Positions 36,177 through 46,726 of a DNA stretch of 64,000 nucleotides are shown piece after piece. The notes below the pieces were generated by a model, which was not told the DNA's origin, did no database searches, and saw only the letters and a list, made by a program, of their open reading frames with translations. The DNA lies in assembly GCA_027559495.1 (NCBI GenBank), contig JAMXSV010000010.1, forward strand, positions 2,232,001 through 2,296,000, in the 5' to 3' direction. Made by a program: the position numbers and the translations under genes. Origin of the DNA: Aurifilum marmelostoma. Lineage: Eukaryota; Ascomycota; Sordariomycetes; Diaporthales; Cryphonectriaceae. The stretch's first letter is position 1. Every line of letters starts with the position of its first letter.

Positions 36177-37639
36177 AATACCCGCCGCAAGTCGCTGTCC
36201 CTTCCCTCGCTGGGCATCCATGTGCCTGTGAGCAACGCAGCAAGGGCAGCTGCGGCCGCCATCGCGAACCGGCATTCTCCAAGCGCATCGTCAGCAGCCA
36301 GTGGCAGTCATAGCGCCGTCTCGACGACATCATCAACCACCTCCTCACCAACCTTCTCCCCGCGCAGCCCTGCCGATCTCGTGCCTACAAAGACTCGGTC
36401 TGAGGCCCACGCTTCCGACCCTCCCGCACACGCCTTGGCCAGGAAGATAAAAAGGTCACACGCCAGCTCGCACGCTGCTGCTGATGGCGATCACCACTCG
36501 GCACCCGCACCCAAGCGCCGCCAGACAGACGCCAACACCCCCTCCGCCCTCGCCAAAACACCGCACACGAGCTGCCTCGGAAGCCATGCACGACTCTGAC
36601 GACGAGGCCGTCTCCGAGGCGGGCATCGACCTCGCGTCCATCGACGATGACATCGTCAGGGCCGTCATCGCACAGCTCCAGGCCACGCGCAACCGCCCTC
36701 ACATCGTGAGGGATCTTGCTGCCATCCTGATGAAGCAGGTCAAGATTGTGCAACAGTATGCAACTGCTCTTCTTCCCCCCCTCCTCTCTCCCTGGCAGGT
36801 CTGCCCCGCCCCAGCCTTGTGCTAACATACGCTGTGCCCACCACAGGTCTGCCAACCCGTGTGCCATCATCTCTTCCCGGCTCTCCGGCTACCTCAAGCG
36901 GTCCGGCTGGAGCGCAAAGAACCCCTGCCCGCTCGCCAAGGAGCTCGAGAACGTCCACCCGCGCAGGACATACTTCTACCTCACGACAGTCCCCCACCAG
37001 CCCCTCCCCGACCCGGTGCTGTCCGCATCCAAGACACGCGAGCTCCCAACACCCAGCGCCTCATCAGGCTCCGACCCTGACGACGACGAGAGGAGGCGCG
37101 AGCTCAGCCCGTCGCCCGAGGTCGACCTGTCTGCGCCGGAGCTTGATGACATGGATGATGACATTCCCATGCCCGGGACACCCATTGGTTCATTCTCGGG
37201 CCGCCACTCGGTACTCGCCCTTGCGGCGCAAGTACAGAGGGGGGCCGAGCCGCCACTCGAAAAGGACGAGAAGGAGTTCACACAGACGGCCGACGGTCTC
37301 CAGAGGCGCAAGCTTAGCGGCGAGTTCCTCAGCAACCGGGCAGAGCCCGCTGCGGTCCCGACAATGGACGCGGCTGACGACCATGCTAAGTACGAGACCC
37401 TTTTCGGCGAGAGGGCCACCGCCCCGGCTGTTGCCCCGGCGCCGACTCCCCTCGCACCTGCCACTGCCGTACTCGGCAGCCTCCTGGCCAGCCCAGCAAT
37501 CCGACCCTTTTATGCCGTCGACATTAAGAAAGAAGAGAAGTCGGACGGGGCTTGGCCTTCGCTGGACAGCTACCTCGACATCCGGAATCCCGAGACAGTC
37601 AGTCTTGCCGAGCTTAACGAGATGCTGTGCGACTACTAG
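36177..37639 (+). CDS. GDS1: GDS1-type winged-helix protein, one C-run frameshift
   Basis: Exons are 36177-36755 and 36847-37639. The start MPYNTRRKSLSLPSLGIHVP is the form usual for filamentous-fungal GDS1 proteins; the frame is open upstream to an ATG at 35994, but that part looks like leader. The GDS1 winged-helix domain spans about residues 156-235: DDIVRAVIAQLQATRNRPHI, then AAILMKQVKIVQQ, and across the intron SANPCAIISSRLSGYLKRSG and HPRRTYFYLTT. The rest is Ser/Pro- and Asp/Glu-rich and ends SLAELNEMLCDY. Yeast Gds1 is linked genetically to NAM9, a mitochondrial ribosomal protein gene; a DNA-binding role is inferred from the fold. At C5 36538-36542 one extra C breaks the frame just before the domain. 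Skipping it gives 456 residues with matching splice phase. Confidence 0.85.
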
Positions 37640-38491
37640 GATTGAGGAGCCCATAGGGAGACGCCCCCAGTCAAACAGCGATAGTACAACTCTACGCTAT
37701 CTACCTGCCTATCTATCACGCCAGCTACTCTTCTGATGCTATCTCACCACCACAACCACCACCTCCTCTATCTCCCCTTCCCTTACCACTACTATTATGA
37801 TGACCGCAAGGCACACCAAATCGGACACCCGAAGACCTGGGACGGTATCACTCTGTATCCTGTACAATTATACGAGAAAAAGAATTTCAACGACTAGAAG
37901 TGTCCTGACCAGACTAGACGTGTATATGGTTTTTTTCTTTTTCTTTTTGGAAGGTTCGGGGCTCCTGATTCGGGCGGGGGACAGGGCGGTGCGGCGCTGG
38001 ATGGCTGGGTGGCAGACAAAAAAAGGGGGCATGGCAGGGCAAAAAGAGAAAACCAAAAAACAAAAAAGCTTCGCTTCAATTGACTATTAGCGTCTGGGTT
38101 TGTTCGGAAAATGGCTACAGGCTGGGGATCCGCGGAAAATGATAAAAACCAATTCTTCTCCCTACACACATTCACACACATGAGATGCTCTGATGATGCT
38201 TGAAGTGCACCCAACTGCGAGCCCATGGTCTCGTCGAGCTGTGCCTGTCTACTAGAGTCCCACCTGTGACGCTGCTACGGTCCTGGACAGAGGAAATGAT
38301 GGGTCGACCACCGGCAGTGACCGGCTACCACAGTAACCATGTACTACTCAATACTACTACTGTACAGTCCTGACGACAAGCCAAGAAACTCGCATCCGTC
38401 CCCACCCATGACATGACACGATTCTAGCTCAACAGATGGATTCTTCCTTTGGCTCCAGCCTTCCTCAATCTCTCTCAACCAAAACCTTGGT

Positions 38492-38496
<5 letters not shown>

Positions 38497-38534
<38 letters not shown>
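38497..38534 (+). repeat. (CTGC)n tetranucleotide repeat, about 9.5 copies
   Basis: A near-perfect CTGC/TGCC tandem array about 860 bases after the GDS1 stop, in non-coding DNA. A likely polymorphic microsatellite. Confidence 0.9.
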
Positions 38535-40381
38535 AGGCCGCTGCAGGGTTCTACTCATGTAGCATTCAAACTCTGAAAGAATCGTCCCTGCGATGCAACT
38601 TCACTTTCTCTTTGTGTTTTTTCCCCTTTTCTTCTGTCTTCTTCCTCCACTACCAAAGGCGGAGGCAAAGATGGAGGGGAGGGAGAGAGGCGATCCAAGA
38701 TACCGCATCCACGTCAGTCGATGTGGTTCCCGGTAATAGATGTCCCACTGAAAAAAGACGCGCGAGGGGGGGTCGATCATAAGTTAGCAAGCAGCGCGAA
38801 CACCCCCCCCCCCAGTCCCAGTCCCAGCCCACACACCCCTCGTGTGTATTGCTGCGCCGGCGCCAGAGCTAAGTAAGTACTGGGGGCCTTGGTATATCAT
38901 CGGCGGCATGTTTTCTCTGCCAGAACCGACGGGAATCAATGCGAGTCAAGACAATGGTTATCGTGCTGCTGGCTGAGCTCTTGTGTGTGTTTGAGAAGCT
39001 TGAATACATGGGTAAGAGGGAAAGGTGGTGTTTCGACACGGGGAAGGGGGGGGAGAGGGGTAGCTTTGCACGGCCGTGGGAGAAAGGGGGTCCGGGACCC
39101 TGGGCTGGACGCACAGTCTGTGGGTGGGGACTGTGTGCGCTGCCAATTGGCCTATCATGAGGAGCAGAGATTATGGTTGATTGAGCTGCGGTTTTTCGTT
39201 CTGGGTGGTGAGGACCAGACTTGCGGGGGGGGGGGACGAAGAGTAGACGGGGCGCAGGGAGTCGGATTAACCGGAACGTGTGTGGACGTTACAAGTGCAA
39301 GAAACCAGCACTACCATGTACGTAATTAAATAAACGATCAATTCCCGAGGAGAAGAGCGAGAGAGAGGGAAAAAAGGCTTGTTTTTTTGTCTGCTGACTC
39401 GTGCTTTTGGATCTTTTGATCGAGACCTCGATGGGGTGGGTGGTGGTGGCGGTGGTGCCCAGGTTGCCTACCTGTGTGTACCTTTTGGTCCGCGGGGTGG
39501 GGTGGGGAGGAAAAGGTCCTGATCCACCTCGTCTCGTCACTGGGAAGGCCAGAGGAAGGGCGAGCCGTTTGTTTTGTTCGTCTTTCGAGAATGGGGTCTG
39601 ACATGGCTGGCTGCCCCTCTGTCGTGCCTTGTGTGTTGTCTAGCAGATTTGATAATCACCAGGGAATATCTCCTAGTATATAGTGTACGTATGTGTTTAC
39701 GTATATTTGCGTGTTTACTACTTACTTGCACCTAGTACAAGGCCTCATCATCACTACTAAGTAAATATACCCAAATCGTGCCAAAGTAGGGGGATACAGG
39801 CGGTCAATTGAGTAGATCCCGAGATCCAAAACCCCAAAACAATCCCAAAAGAATAAAATAATCCCTCTTTCCCCATCAAGAACAAGAAGAAGAAGGAAAA
39901 ACAAAAACCACAAGATCCAAAAAGATAAACAGAAACAGACGCACGAACAACACATTCAAGACCCACACACACCCCTCTTTCTTCATGCAATGCAATGCAG
40001 GCAAGGGGGGGGGAGCCAAGGCAAGCAGATGGCGCCTCAGCCGGAGGGGAAGGGAGGGGGAGGGGCCACTGCGCCTGCCCCGCTGCCCCAGCCCACACCT
40101 TGCGGGTCTAGGCTTTTGTGTGTGTGTGTATGTGTGTGGCTTGGGTTTGTCTGGTTCTGGGCTTTTCTTGTCTTCCGATGCGGGATGCAAGGCGGTGGGG
40201 TCTTTTGAGGGTAGGAGGAGGAGGGGTGTTTTCATGTGTGGAGGGGGATTTTTTGAGAATCGTTGAAGAAACCCAACAGATGGGAGGAGGATGAGGACGT
40301 GGTGGGGTAGTGCATTCCAAGCTGTGGTATCCTCTTCGGAGGAAAATGAATAGGAAAAGGAAAGTAGAAGAGGGGGAGGAG

Positions 40382-40394
40382 GAGGGGGGGGGGG
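40382..40394 (+). repeat. G13 homopolymer
   Basis: Thirteen consecutive G within a G/A-rich stretch that could form a G-quadruplex. Confidence 0.8.
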
Positions 40395-41324
40395 AGTTCA
40401 GGTGGGACACAGACAAACATCGAAAAGCCGATTGTAGCAGGTGCTTGGTTCTGCTGTGGTCTGGTTCTTCTGATGTGGAGTGAATGTGTGGGTATAATTA
40501 CATGTGGAGTATTCAAAGTTCTCTTCCCTTACCCTTCCTATATAAATACAAGCCGATCAGTATGTATAGTGCGTATGTTACCACGGCAGGTATACAGAGT
40601 GTAGCAGAGTTAAACGTGCAGAATATGGTCTGCCTACACAAAAAAGAAGAAGAAAAAATACTATCGCGTTAGCACACCTGTTTCTGTGTCTAATTGTTCC
40701 AAATGGTCTGAAAGCAATTGATTCATCTTACGGAAGGGTACATGGTTTAGTGTCCCTTCAGGTCAATTGTCCAATCAAGATGTTTGATTTTGTAATGCAG
40801 ACTTGTATTTCCGTTATCGACCGATACTCAGCTAAACCGCCGAGAAGTATGTCCTTTTGAGGAACCATCTACCATTAGACAACAACACACGAGCACACAA
40901 TACCTAGAGACCTCCGTCTAAACTGCTGCCTCATTTCGACGTCCTTGAATGTCATTCCTTCTCTGTCTTTTTTGTAGCTTTTCTTTTTCTTTTTCTCTCT
41001 TTCGTAGGTAATGTGCCCTCTTGTTTGGAAAAAGGTACGTGGTTGTATGTGCCTTTTCGCCATTTTCTCTCTCTGCAGCTTTTCTATTCCAGCCCTCAGT
41101 CGTTCAAAAGCCTCTTGTAATCGAAGCAGATTCATCCGTGGAATGTGATGTCTGACCTGGTACCCTCAGCCAGAGCGAGTTAGTTCACTGTACTGTGGAA
41201 ATCGTGGAAAGTGTAAGCCAGGAGAGGAGCATAATTACTGCTTTTGACCGTGCTTTTCTTCAGCATGACGCTGCAAAACCTCAACCAGTCGCCGAGGAAC
41301 AAGATGATAACCACGGGAAGCTCA

Positions 41325-43238
41325 TCAGGCTCCCTCCGTATCGGCCTTGAGCTCGTTGACATCTCCCTCGGGAGTACCCTCTCGGCCGGCTAGACCGCGA
41401 CCAAGCACGTCCACAAGGTCGAAGCCGGGTCCAGGGACCTCAGCTTGGTCCGTACCACTCCGCCAGAAGCTTCCCTCCTGGCCCTCCAGCACCTCCCTCA
41501 GCTTATACAGATCCATACCACCAGTAGGTGGATAGATCCGACATTTCTCGGGCTGCTGGTCAGCAGCTGCGACCGTGGCACCGCCCGCGTTGGGCACGCC
41601 ACCAGCATTGTCACCGCTCATGATGGCAGCTTTCAGGTCCTTGCAGTACTGGGCGAGGGCATCGGCGCTGGTGAGCGGGGAGTGGTAGATGGCAGAGAGG
41701 CCTTGCTTCCACATGCGTGCGACGTGGGCCTCGCCCTTGTTGTCGTGGAAGTGCGGGTTGATGGTACGGATCTGGAGGATCTGCACCGTGAGTTTAGGCT
41801 GCGTAGTAGCGGAGGCAGGAGAGTTGTGGAGGGTGACGTCGTTGGGCGTCCGCGCCTGTACCTTGGTGTCCTGGCAGGATTGACCGCTGGTGATGGGCGG
41901 GGGCAGCTGCTGGTCCGTCGAGACGTTGCCAGGACTGGTGGACAGGACGGACGGCGAGGTCGGACAGGTCAGGCCGTCCGATGCTGTCAAGGTAGGAGAA
42001 CAATCCGGCGGGGACTGAGCAGGCGAAGTCGGCGTCGAGAGGGCCTCGGGCGGGCCGAGTGGCTCTCCCGCATCGGTGGCTGGCGTCGGCAAGGTGCTGG
42101 GGTCCGAGTCGACCGCATCGGCGTCTCTGTCGCCCTTGTCCGAGTTGCGTACTGCACCGGCGTCCTCCCAACCCGCAGAGCGCTCGAAGATGTCCAAGAA
42201 GTGGAAAGGCTCGATAGCGTATCCGCTGGCCACACGAAGCTTGAGGGCCAGGGATATGGTCATGGCGTGCTCGCCCGCGTTGCCGGTGCAGATGATGCCA
42301 GCAGCCTCCGTCTCCCGGCTGTCACCACCGACGGTCTCGATCTTGGCATCCATCTTGTCCAACAGCTTGTTGAGCCAGAGGTTCACAATCTCGCTGCTCC
42401 GGCCTGACTGCTTGAACTCGAGCTTGCCGTTGTGGATCTTGGGCTTGCTGGCCCAGCTGATGCGCACCATGGAGTCCTCGGCCTGTGCGAGGTGCAGTCC
42501 TGCGCTGAAGGCACGGCAGTACTCCTGCACGCTACCGGGGACGAAGTTGTCCGCATCTACGAAGCCGATGTACTTGTAGTATCGAGGAACACTACGGGTA
42601 TCCTCTGTCTGCGTGTGGGCACTGGCGGCGGCCTCATCGTTCTTCTCCGTGCAGTGGTTCTTGTTCTGTGTATCGGCAGGTCCTTGTGCCGTAGCAGCCA
42701 GGGCGATGCCGATGGCCAGACCCTCACCTTTACCCTTGTGCACCAAGCCGTCGCCGTTGGCATTCAGCAGCTCGGGCAGACCAGCCGCGCGCAGGGCCGT
42801 GGCAACGTTGCGGTCTTGTTGATGGATGGCTATGGCGTTGCGCCCAGTCAGTCGGCAGAAGTCTGCCAGCTTGTCTCGCTCCTGCGCGTAGGCCTCCTCC
42901 TGGGACGCCGAGACCAGGATGATCAGGCTGCTGGAGGGGATGGCAGCCCAGACGCCCTGGATGCGGTCGAGAGATTCATCTTTGCAAGGAACCACGATGG
43001 CGGTGCGTGACTGGACCGCGTGGAGGTCCTCTGGGGAGACAGACTGGCTCGTGGCAGGAGAGCACAGAGGGTGATGAGAGCCCTCGGGGTTCTTCTCAGA
43101 GGACGTGTCGCGGGCTTCTAGCTCGAGCACATGCTGTACGCCACGGATCTCGACGCCGCCCACGCGGGCTGTGGATATGGACTTGGTGAGGCGCATCTGG
43201 GTCAGGTGTCTGGTGGTGTTGTATGGGTGGGCAGACAA
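41325..43238 (-). CDS. mpgS: Mannosyl-3-phosphoglycerate synthase
   Basis: This enzyme transfers mannose from GDP-mannose to 3-phosphoglycerate, the first step to the compatible solute mannosylglycerate. The single open frame has 637 codons; Met15 (43196, MRLTKSISTARVGGVEI) is the more likely start because archaeal MPGS aligns from about there. Visible blocks (numbered from 43238): IVVPCKDESLDRIQGVWAAIP; KGKGEGLAIGIALA; IGFVDADNFVPGSVQEYC with the metal/nucleotide Asp-Ala-Asp at 228-230; IICTGNAGEHAMTISLALK; SGYAIEPFHFLDIFER; INPHFHDNKGEAHV. These follow the GT55 family order throughout. A Pro/Ser/Thr-rich insertion of about 120 residues (about 362-482) sits just before the last catalytic-domain block, and a shorter one at 186-219 precedes the DAD motif. 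No phosphatase partner is in the window. Confidence 0.9.
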   Translation of the reverse strand: MSAHPYNTTRHLTQMRLTKSISTARVGGVEIRGVQHVLELEARDTSSEKNPEGSHHPLCSPATSQSVSPEDLHAVQSRTAIVVPCKDESLDRIQGVWAAIPSSSLIILVSASQEEAYAQERDKLADFCRLTGRNAIAIHQQDRNVATALRAAGLPELLNANGDGLVHKGKGEGLAIGIALAATAQGPADTQNKNHCTEKNDEAAASAHTQTEDTRSVPRYYKYIGFVDADNFVPGSVQEYCRAFSAGLHLAQAEDSMVRISWASKPKIHNGKLEFKQSGRSSEIVNLWLNKLLDKMDAKIETVGGDSRETEAAGIICTGNAGEHAMTISLALKLRVASGYAIEPFHFLDIFERSAGWEDAGAVRNSDKGDRDADAVDSDPSTLPTPATDAGEPLGPPEALSTPTSPAQSPPDCSPTLTASDGLTCPTSPSVLSTSPGNVSTDQQLPPPITSGQSCQDTKVQARTPNDVTLHNSPASATTQPKLTVQILQIRTINPHFHDNKGEAHVARMWKQGLSAIYHSPLTSADALAQYCKDLKAAIMSGDNAGGVPNAGGATVAAADQQPEKCRIYPPTGGMDLYKLREVLEGQEGSFWRSGTDQAEVPGPGFDLVDVLGRGLAGREGTPEGDVNELKADTEGA

Positions 43239-44262
43239 GTATGGGAGTGCAAGATACTGATGGCTACGATGGTGTCAACTCGAATAGAACAGAAAGGGTG
43301 AAGAAGATGTTGGAAATTATTGTCCAGTCTTCGAAAAAAAGAGGAAGAATTTATAGGAGACGAAAATGTATGGGAAACAAGGCTGGAGGTGGTAGGGGCA
43401 ACATACCCGTTGGCAACGCCTGCACTGCGTTTGCTCGTTTTCTCGTTTGTTTGTAGTGCAAACGAGAAGTGTTTGGAGTTGATCGAACCTGATCAACTGT
43501 TTGAAGAGTGGGTGACATAAAGGAGAGAGATATGAAAGAACAAATAGAGAGATATCAGAAGTGGTGATCGCGATGAAGCTGTCAGGGCGGGGCAGGAGGT
43601 GAGGACAAACGACAGAACCAGGAGGGGCAGGGCCCACCAAGACGACTGAAATGAAGACAGCATCCCAGCTTGGATCAAGGAGATCAATTCTGAGTCCTTT
43701 TCCTTCTATTATCTCCCCCCAAAGTGCCTTGCTGCCTACTCCAGCTTCTGTCGTATGTCGACATCTTCCGGGCTAGGTGAGTCGAGGAACCCGACACTGC
43801 CTCTCATGACATGGCTGTTATCTGGAGAACAGAACCCTCGGTCTCTCTCGCCTATTTGTCCGGTATGACACTAGAAACCCGCATTGAACGTAATTGTGAT
43901 GCTCGAGATCTTGCCGAGAGATAAGAAAAAAGAGGCCTCTGCGTGTCACACATGCACACAAGGGCAGACCTCTGTTGAACCTTGCAGCCTGCTTGGCCTG
44001 AGAGATCTCAACGATGACATGTGATTCGGACCATTCTTTTTATTGGTTTCACAAGACAAGTATGCGGTCTGCACACCTTTCATCCCACTCTGAGGAGACT
44101 TGCTGATGAGTTTTGGCGTAGAAAGATATCCCAGACCTGTGGAGATGGCACAACAGCAGCGACTGAATACCACGTAAAACGTTGGATTAACCTCAGCAGG
44201 TACGATTGTTATGCGAAGGGTACCTGCTGATCGCTTCTCTTGGTTGGTCGCCTCCTTCTGGC
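43239..44262. other. Spacer between mpgS and the OMS1-like gene
   Basis: This is the 5' flank of mpgS and the 3' flank of the methyltransferase gene. Nothing else is seen. Confidence 0.5.
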
Positions 44263-45699
44263 TCATTCTGATGCCCGTTTGCTTGTGGCCTTGGACTTGT
44301 CCGGATTGATCCTCAACTCAATCCACAACATCGTTCCGCCCTGCAGCCACAGCGGCCTGTGAATCCTGACTATCTCCAGCCCAGGGACCTCCTTCTCCGC
44401 TCTTTGTACAATCGCCTCGATGTCTCTATTCCACCAGCAACCGTATCTCTCAAAGTGTGATGGGGCGAATCTGTCCAAGAGGCTGTTGAGCCAATTGTAC
44501 GAACCCCTCCCATGCTCCAGCAGGTAGATACGGCCGGTATCTGGCCGCAGCGCCCCGGCCATATTGGCCAGCAGTCTGTGAGGGTCCGAGACACTGCAGA
44601 GGCCAAAGTTCTGCAGGATGGTATCGTAGTGAGACGGGGCAGGAAGCAGCTTGGTGCCGTCATGCGAGGTCATCTCGGGCGGCAAGGGCAGGTGCAGCTG
44701 CGCGTCGGACTTGTAAAGACGGATGCGCCCCTGGCCGAGGTTGGCTGCCAGGACCTCGTCCCCGCTGCTCTCTGCAGATGCTGCTGCACCTGTCATCTTG
44801 GCCGCTGCAGGCTGCGCTGGCGCGGCTGTCTGCCTCTCCGCCTCAAGCTCCTCTCTGGATCTTCGTCGCCTCCGAGGGACCAGGTCCGGCACGGCTTTCC
44901 TCAGCTTGTTCCAGGCGACCTCCAACACGTCCGTCGAGACATCGATACCCGTATAGCTCACCACCTCTGGGGCCTCGTCACCAGGGAGGATCAGGCCCTT
45001 CTTTCCCATCTCGACCCTCCTGGACACCCTCTCCCTCTCCAGCTGCTGGGGGCTCTTTGGCTGTGCGACAACCTCCCGTCCGTCCTCCGTCAACGTTGGC
45101 ACGGGCGGGGCCGAAGCGCGGATTTCTTCCCAGTCGAAGTACTCGATATTTCGCCCCGTGCCCACAGCCACCTCGAGGACATGGCCCCTGGCCAGGCCGC
45201 CTATGAGCTTCCGCAGCTTCTTGATGCCCATCAGGGTCTCAGGCCTGTTCAGGTCCTTGTCAAACATGAGGGCTGAGATCTTGCCCTGCCGCAGGTCCAG
45301 CGGGCGCCCCGAGGGCGCACAGTCGTGCGAGTGCCCGTCACACGGCCCGCCAGCCATGCTCATGACGAGCATCATCATGTATCCGCCCAAGACGGCAGCA
45401 GCTAGGCCGGCGGCAATAAGAGGGACCTTGCGCTTCTTGAGGAGCTCATCCAGGGTCTCGCGCTGCTCTGCTTTGGGCTGTGCCTCCCCGGGGCGTGTCT
45501 TCCCTCCCGCCCTAGCCCACTGCCTCGATGTGGAGCTGAATGGTCTCTGGCTGTGCGGACCCCATGCGTACCTAGCCTGTGTCCGTACTACAGGGCTCAT
45601 GCGTGCGGCATGTGAGGTGTAGCATCCCGACCAGCCCGTCCTGCTGCCACACCTTGCTGCTGTAGATGCAGCGCCCCATGCATTCTGTGGAGGAGGCAT
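44263..45699 (-). CDS. OMS1: OMS1-like mitochondrial membrane methyltransferase
   Basis: The product has 478 residues from the ATG of MPPPQNAWG. The N-terminus is Arg/Ser/Ala-rich (FSSTSRQWARAGG) and suits a mitochondrial presequence. One membrane segment is at about 92-117. The class I methyltransferase motif I is VLEVAVGTGRNIEYF (174-188). The later motifs are YTGIDVST, YDTILQNFGLCSV, RIYLLEHGRG and FERYGCWWNRDI, in the order seen in yeast Oms1 and METTL7-type enzymes. Between motif I and motif II lies an Arg/Glu/Ala-rich insertion including RRRRRSREELEAE. Yeast Oms1 sits in the inner membrane and was found as a suppressor of respiratory defects. The frame is open upstream to 46065, but that part is a poly-Phe translation of an A22 tract and is leader. 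Confidence 0.85.
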   Translation of the reverse strand: MPPPQNAWGAASTAARCGSRTGWSGCYTSHAARMSPVVRTQARYAWGPHSQRPFSSTSRQWARAGGKTRPGEAQPKAEQRETLDELLKKRKVPLIAAGLAAAVLGGYMMMLVMSMAGGPCDGHSHDCAPSGRPLDLRQGKISALMFDKDLNRPETLMGIKKLRKLIGGLARGHVLEVAVGTGRNIEYFDWEEIRASAPPVPTLTEDGREVVAQPKSPQQLERERVSRRVEMGKKGLILPGDEAPEVVSYTGIDVSTDVLEVAWNKLRKAVPDLVPRRRRRSREELEAERQTAAPAQPAAAKMTGAAASAESSGDEVLAANLGQGRIRLYKSDAQLHLPLPPEMTSHDGTKLLPAPSHYDTILQNFGLCSVSDPHRLLANMAGALRPDTGRIYLLEHGRGSYNWLNSLLDRFAPSHFERYGCWWNRDIEAIVQRAEKEVPGLEIVRIHRPLWLQGGTMLWIELRINPDKSKATSKRASE

Positions 45700-46013
45700 T
45701 GTGCCCGGTTGCCTATCAAACTGATCTGAGGCCCGTGCTCCTGCCGTGTCCGGAATTGTTATGTCGTGCGGGTAATAATATGTCGTGCCCTTCCTCTCCC
45801 CGTCGGAAACAGAAATCCTGAATGGCTCCAAATTTTGTCCTGCAGCGACCCGCGTGTGTGTCTCCACAGGGCAGCGTCCAGAGAACGACGGACAATAATA
45901 GGCTGCTTGAACAGTGCTCTGCTCGTTAAAAAGAGGCGATATCGGCTCCAGGGATCGCTCGGAACCTCGCTCAGGAACCCATCGCAAGCTGCTACAGAAT
46001 GTCGTACACAAAG

Positions 46014-46035
46014 AAAAAAAAAAAAAAAAAAAAAA
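46014..46035 (+). repeat. A22 homopolymer in the OMS1-like leader
   Basis: On the transcribed (minus) strand this is T22, about 315 bases upstream of the OMS1-like start codon. Confidence 0.9.
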
Positions 46036-46320
46036 GAAAGAAAAAGATGAAGACGGTCGGTTCAATAAGCTAGGCTGTTGTTGGTGGTGAACCCTGATGT
46101 GACTCGGGGCCCTGCGTCGGCAATCTGGCGGCGAGTCTTACAGGGGTCTACCCGCCTAACCAGCCTTCTGGAACACCCCAAAGACGTGCTGGACACCTGC
46201 TGTGGTAGCTCAAGCCCGCAGTGGCTAGGGCCCTGCAGGTCGCCTCTTCCTCAAACTGTCAGGGGTCATTCGCCGCAGCAAACACACCTGTACTTACTTA
46301 GTAATTCAGTACCTAAGACA

Positions 46321-46333
46321 GGGGGGGGGGGGG
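46321..46333 (+). repeat. G13 homopolymer
   Basis: Thirteen G in the spacer, after TAGTAATTCAGTACCTAAG. Non-coding. Confidence 0.8.
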
Positions 46334-46713
46334 TGATTCGCCAGCCTGTGGCACGCACCGAGAGCCGCAGCATAAAGTAACCTTGACACGTCTTCAACAA
46401 CGCAAGGCCCAGCTCTTCTTACTGTGGTCCTACATTGTGATTGTGTCTGCCTTGAGAGGCTGATTGTCCCTGGTACAAGAAAATTTGACATCCTGTTGCA
46501 TTGATGACGTGATCTTTGGCTATTGATAGGTGAGTACGTAGCACGCCGGGACACAGCAGAGGAGGTCAGTCCTCTCAGCGCCTTTTTTGAGACTGGGCGA
46601 GGGTGATTATGACTTAGATAATAATAAAGTAGTAGCTTGCGATTATACACAGAGGCGAAAAAACCCCAGCTAACTGGTCACAGAGAAATCTCTACACTGT
46701 CCTGTCAACCTAA

Positions 46714-46725
46714 CCCCCCCCCCCC
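46714..46725 (+). repeat. C12 homopolymer at the GH30 3' end
   Basis: Twelve C abut the GH30 stop codon (46727-46729, minus strand), so the mRNA has a G12 run immediately after the stop. Confidence 0.8.
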
Positions 46726-46726
46726 T

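Larger units (their letters stand above)
37640..41324. other. 3.7-kb low-complexity spacer
   Basis: A convergent spacer between the GDS1-like gene and the mpgS gene. It contains a CTGC repeat (38497-38534), C11 at 38813-38823, several G tracts (39231-39239, 40382-40394) and purine-rich stretches. No recognisable gene or RNA. Confidence 0.55.
45700..46726. other. Spacer between the OMS1-like and GH30 genes
   Basis: Contains A22 (46014-46035), G13 (46321-46333) and C12 (46714-46725, directly beside the GH30 stop). No gene is seen. Confidence 0.55.

Noticed and set aside
43477..43499. Possible tRNA B-box (GATCGAACC) in a TTGATCGAACCTGATCAA context
   Set aside because: No A-box or acceptor stem can be formed around it; it is a short inverted repeat.
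45700..46065. N-terminal extension of the OMS1-like frame with a poly-Phe stretch
   Set aside because: The poly-Phe is a translation of the A22 tract. The mitochondrial-type N-terminus begins at the ATG at 45699.
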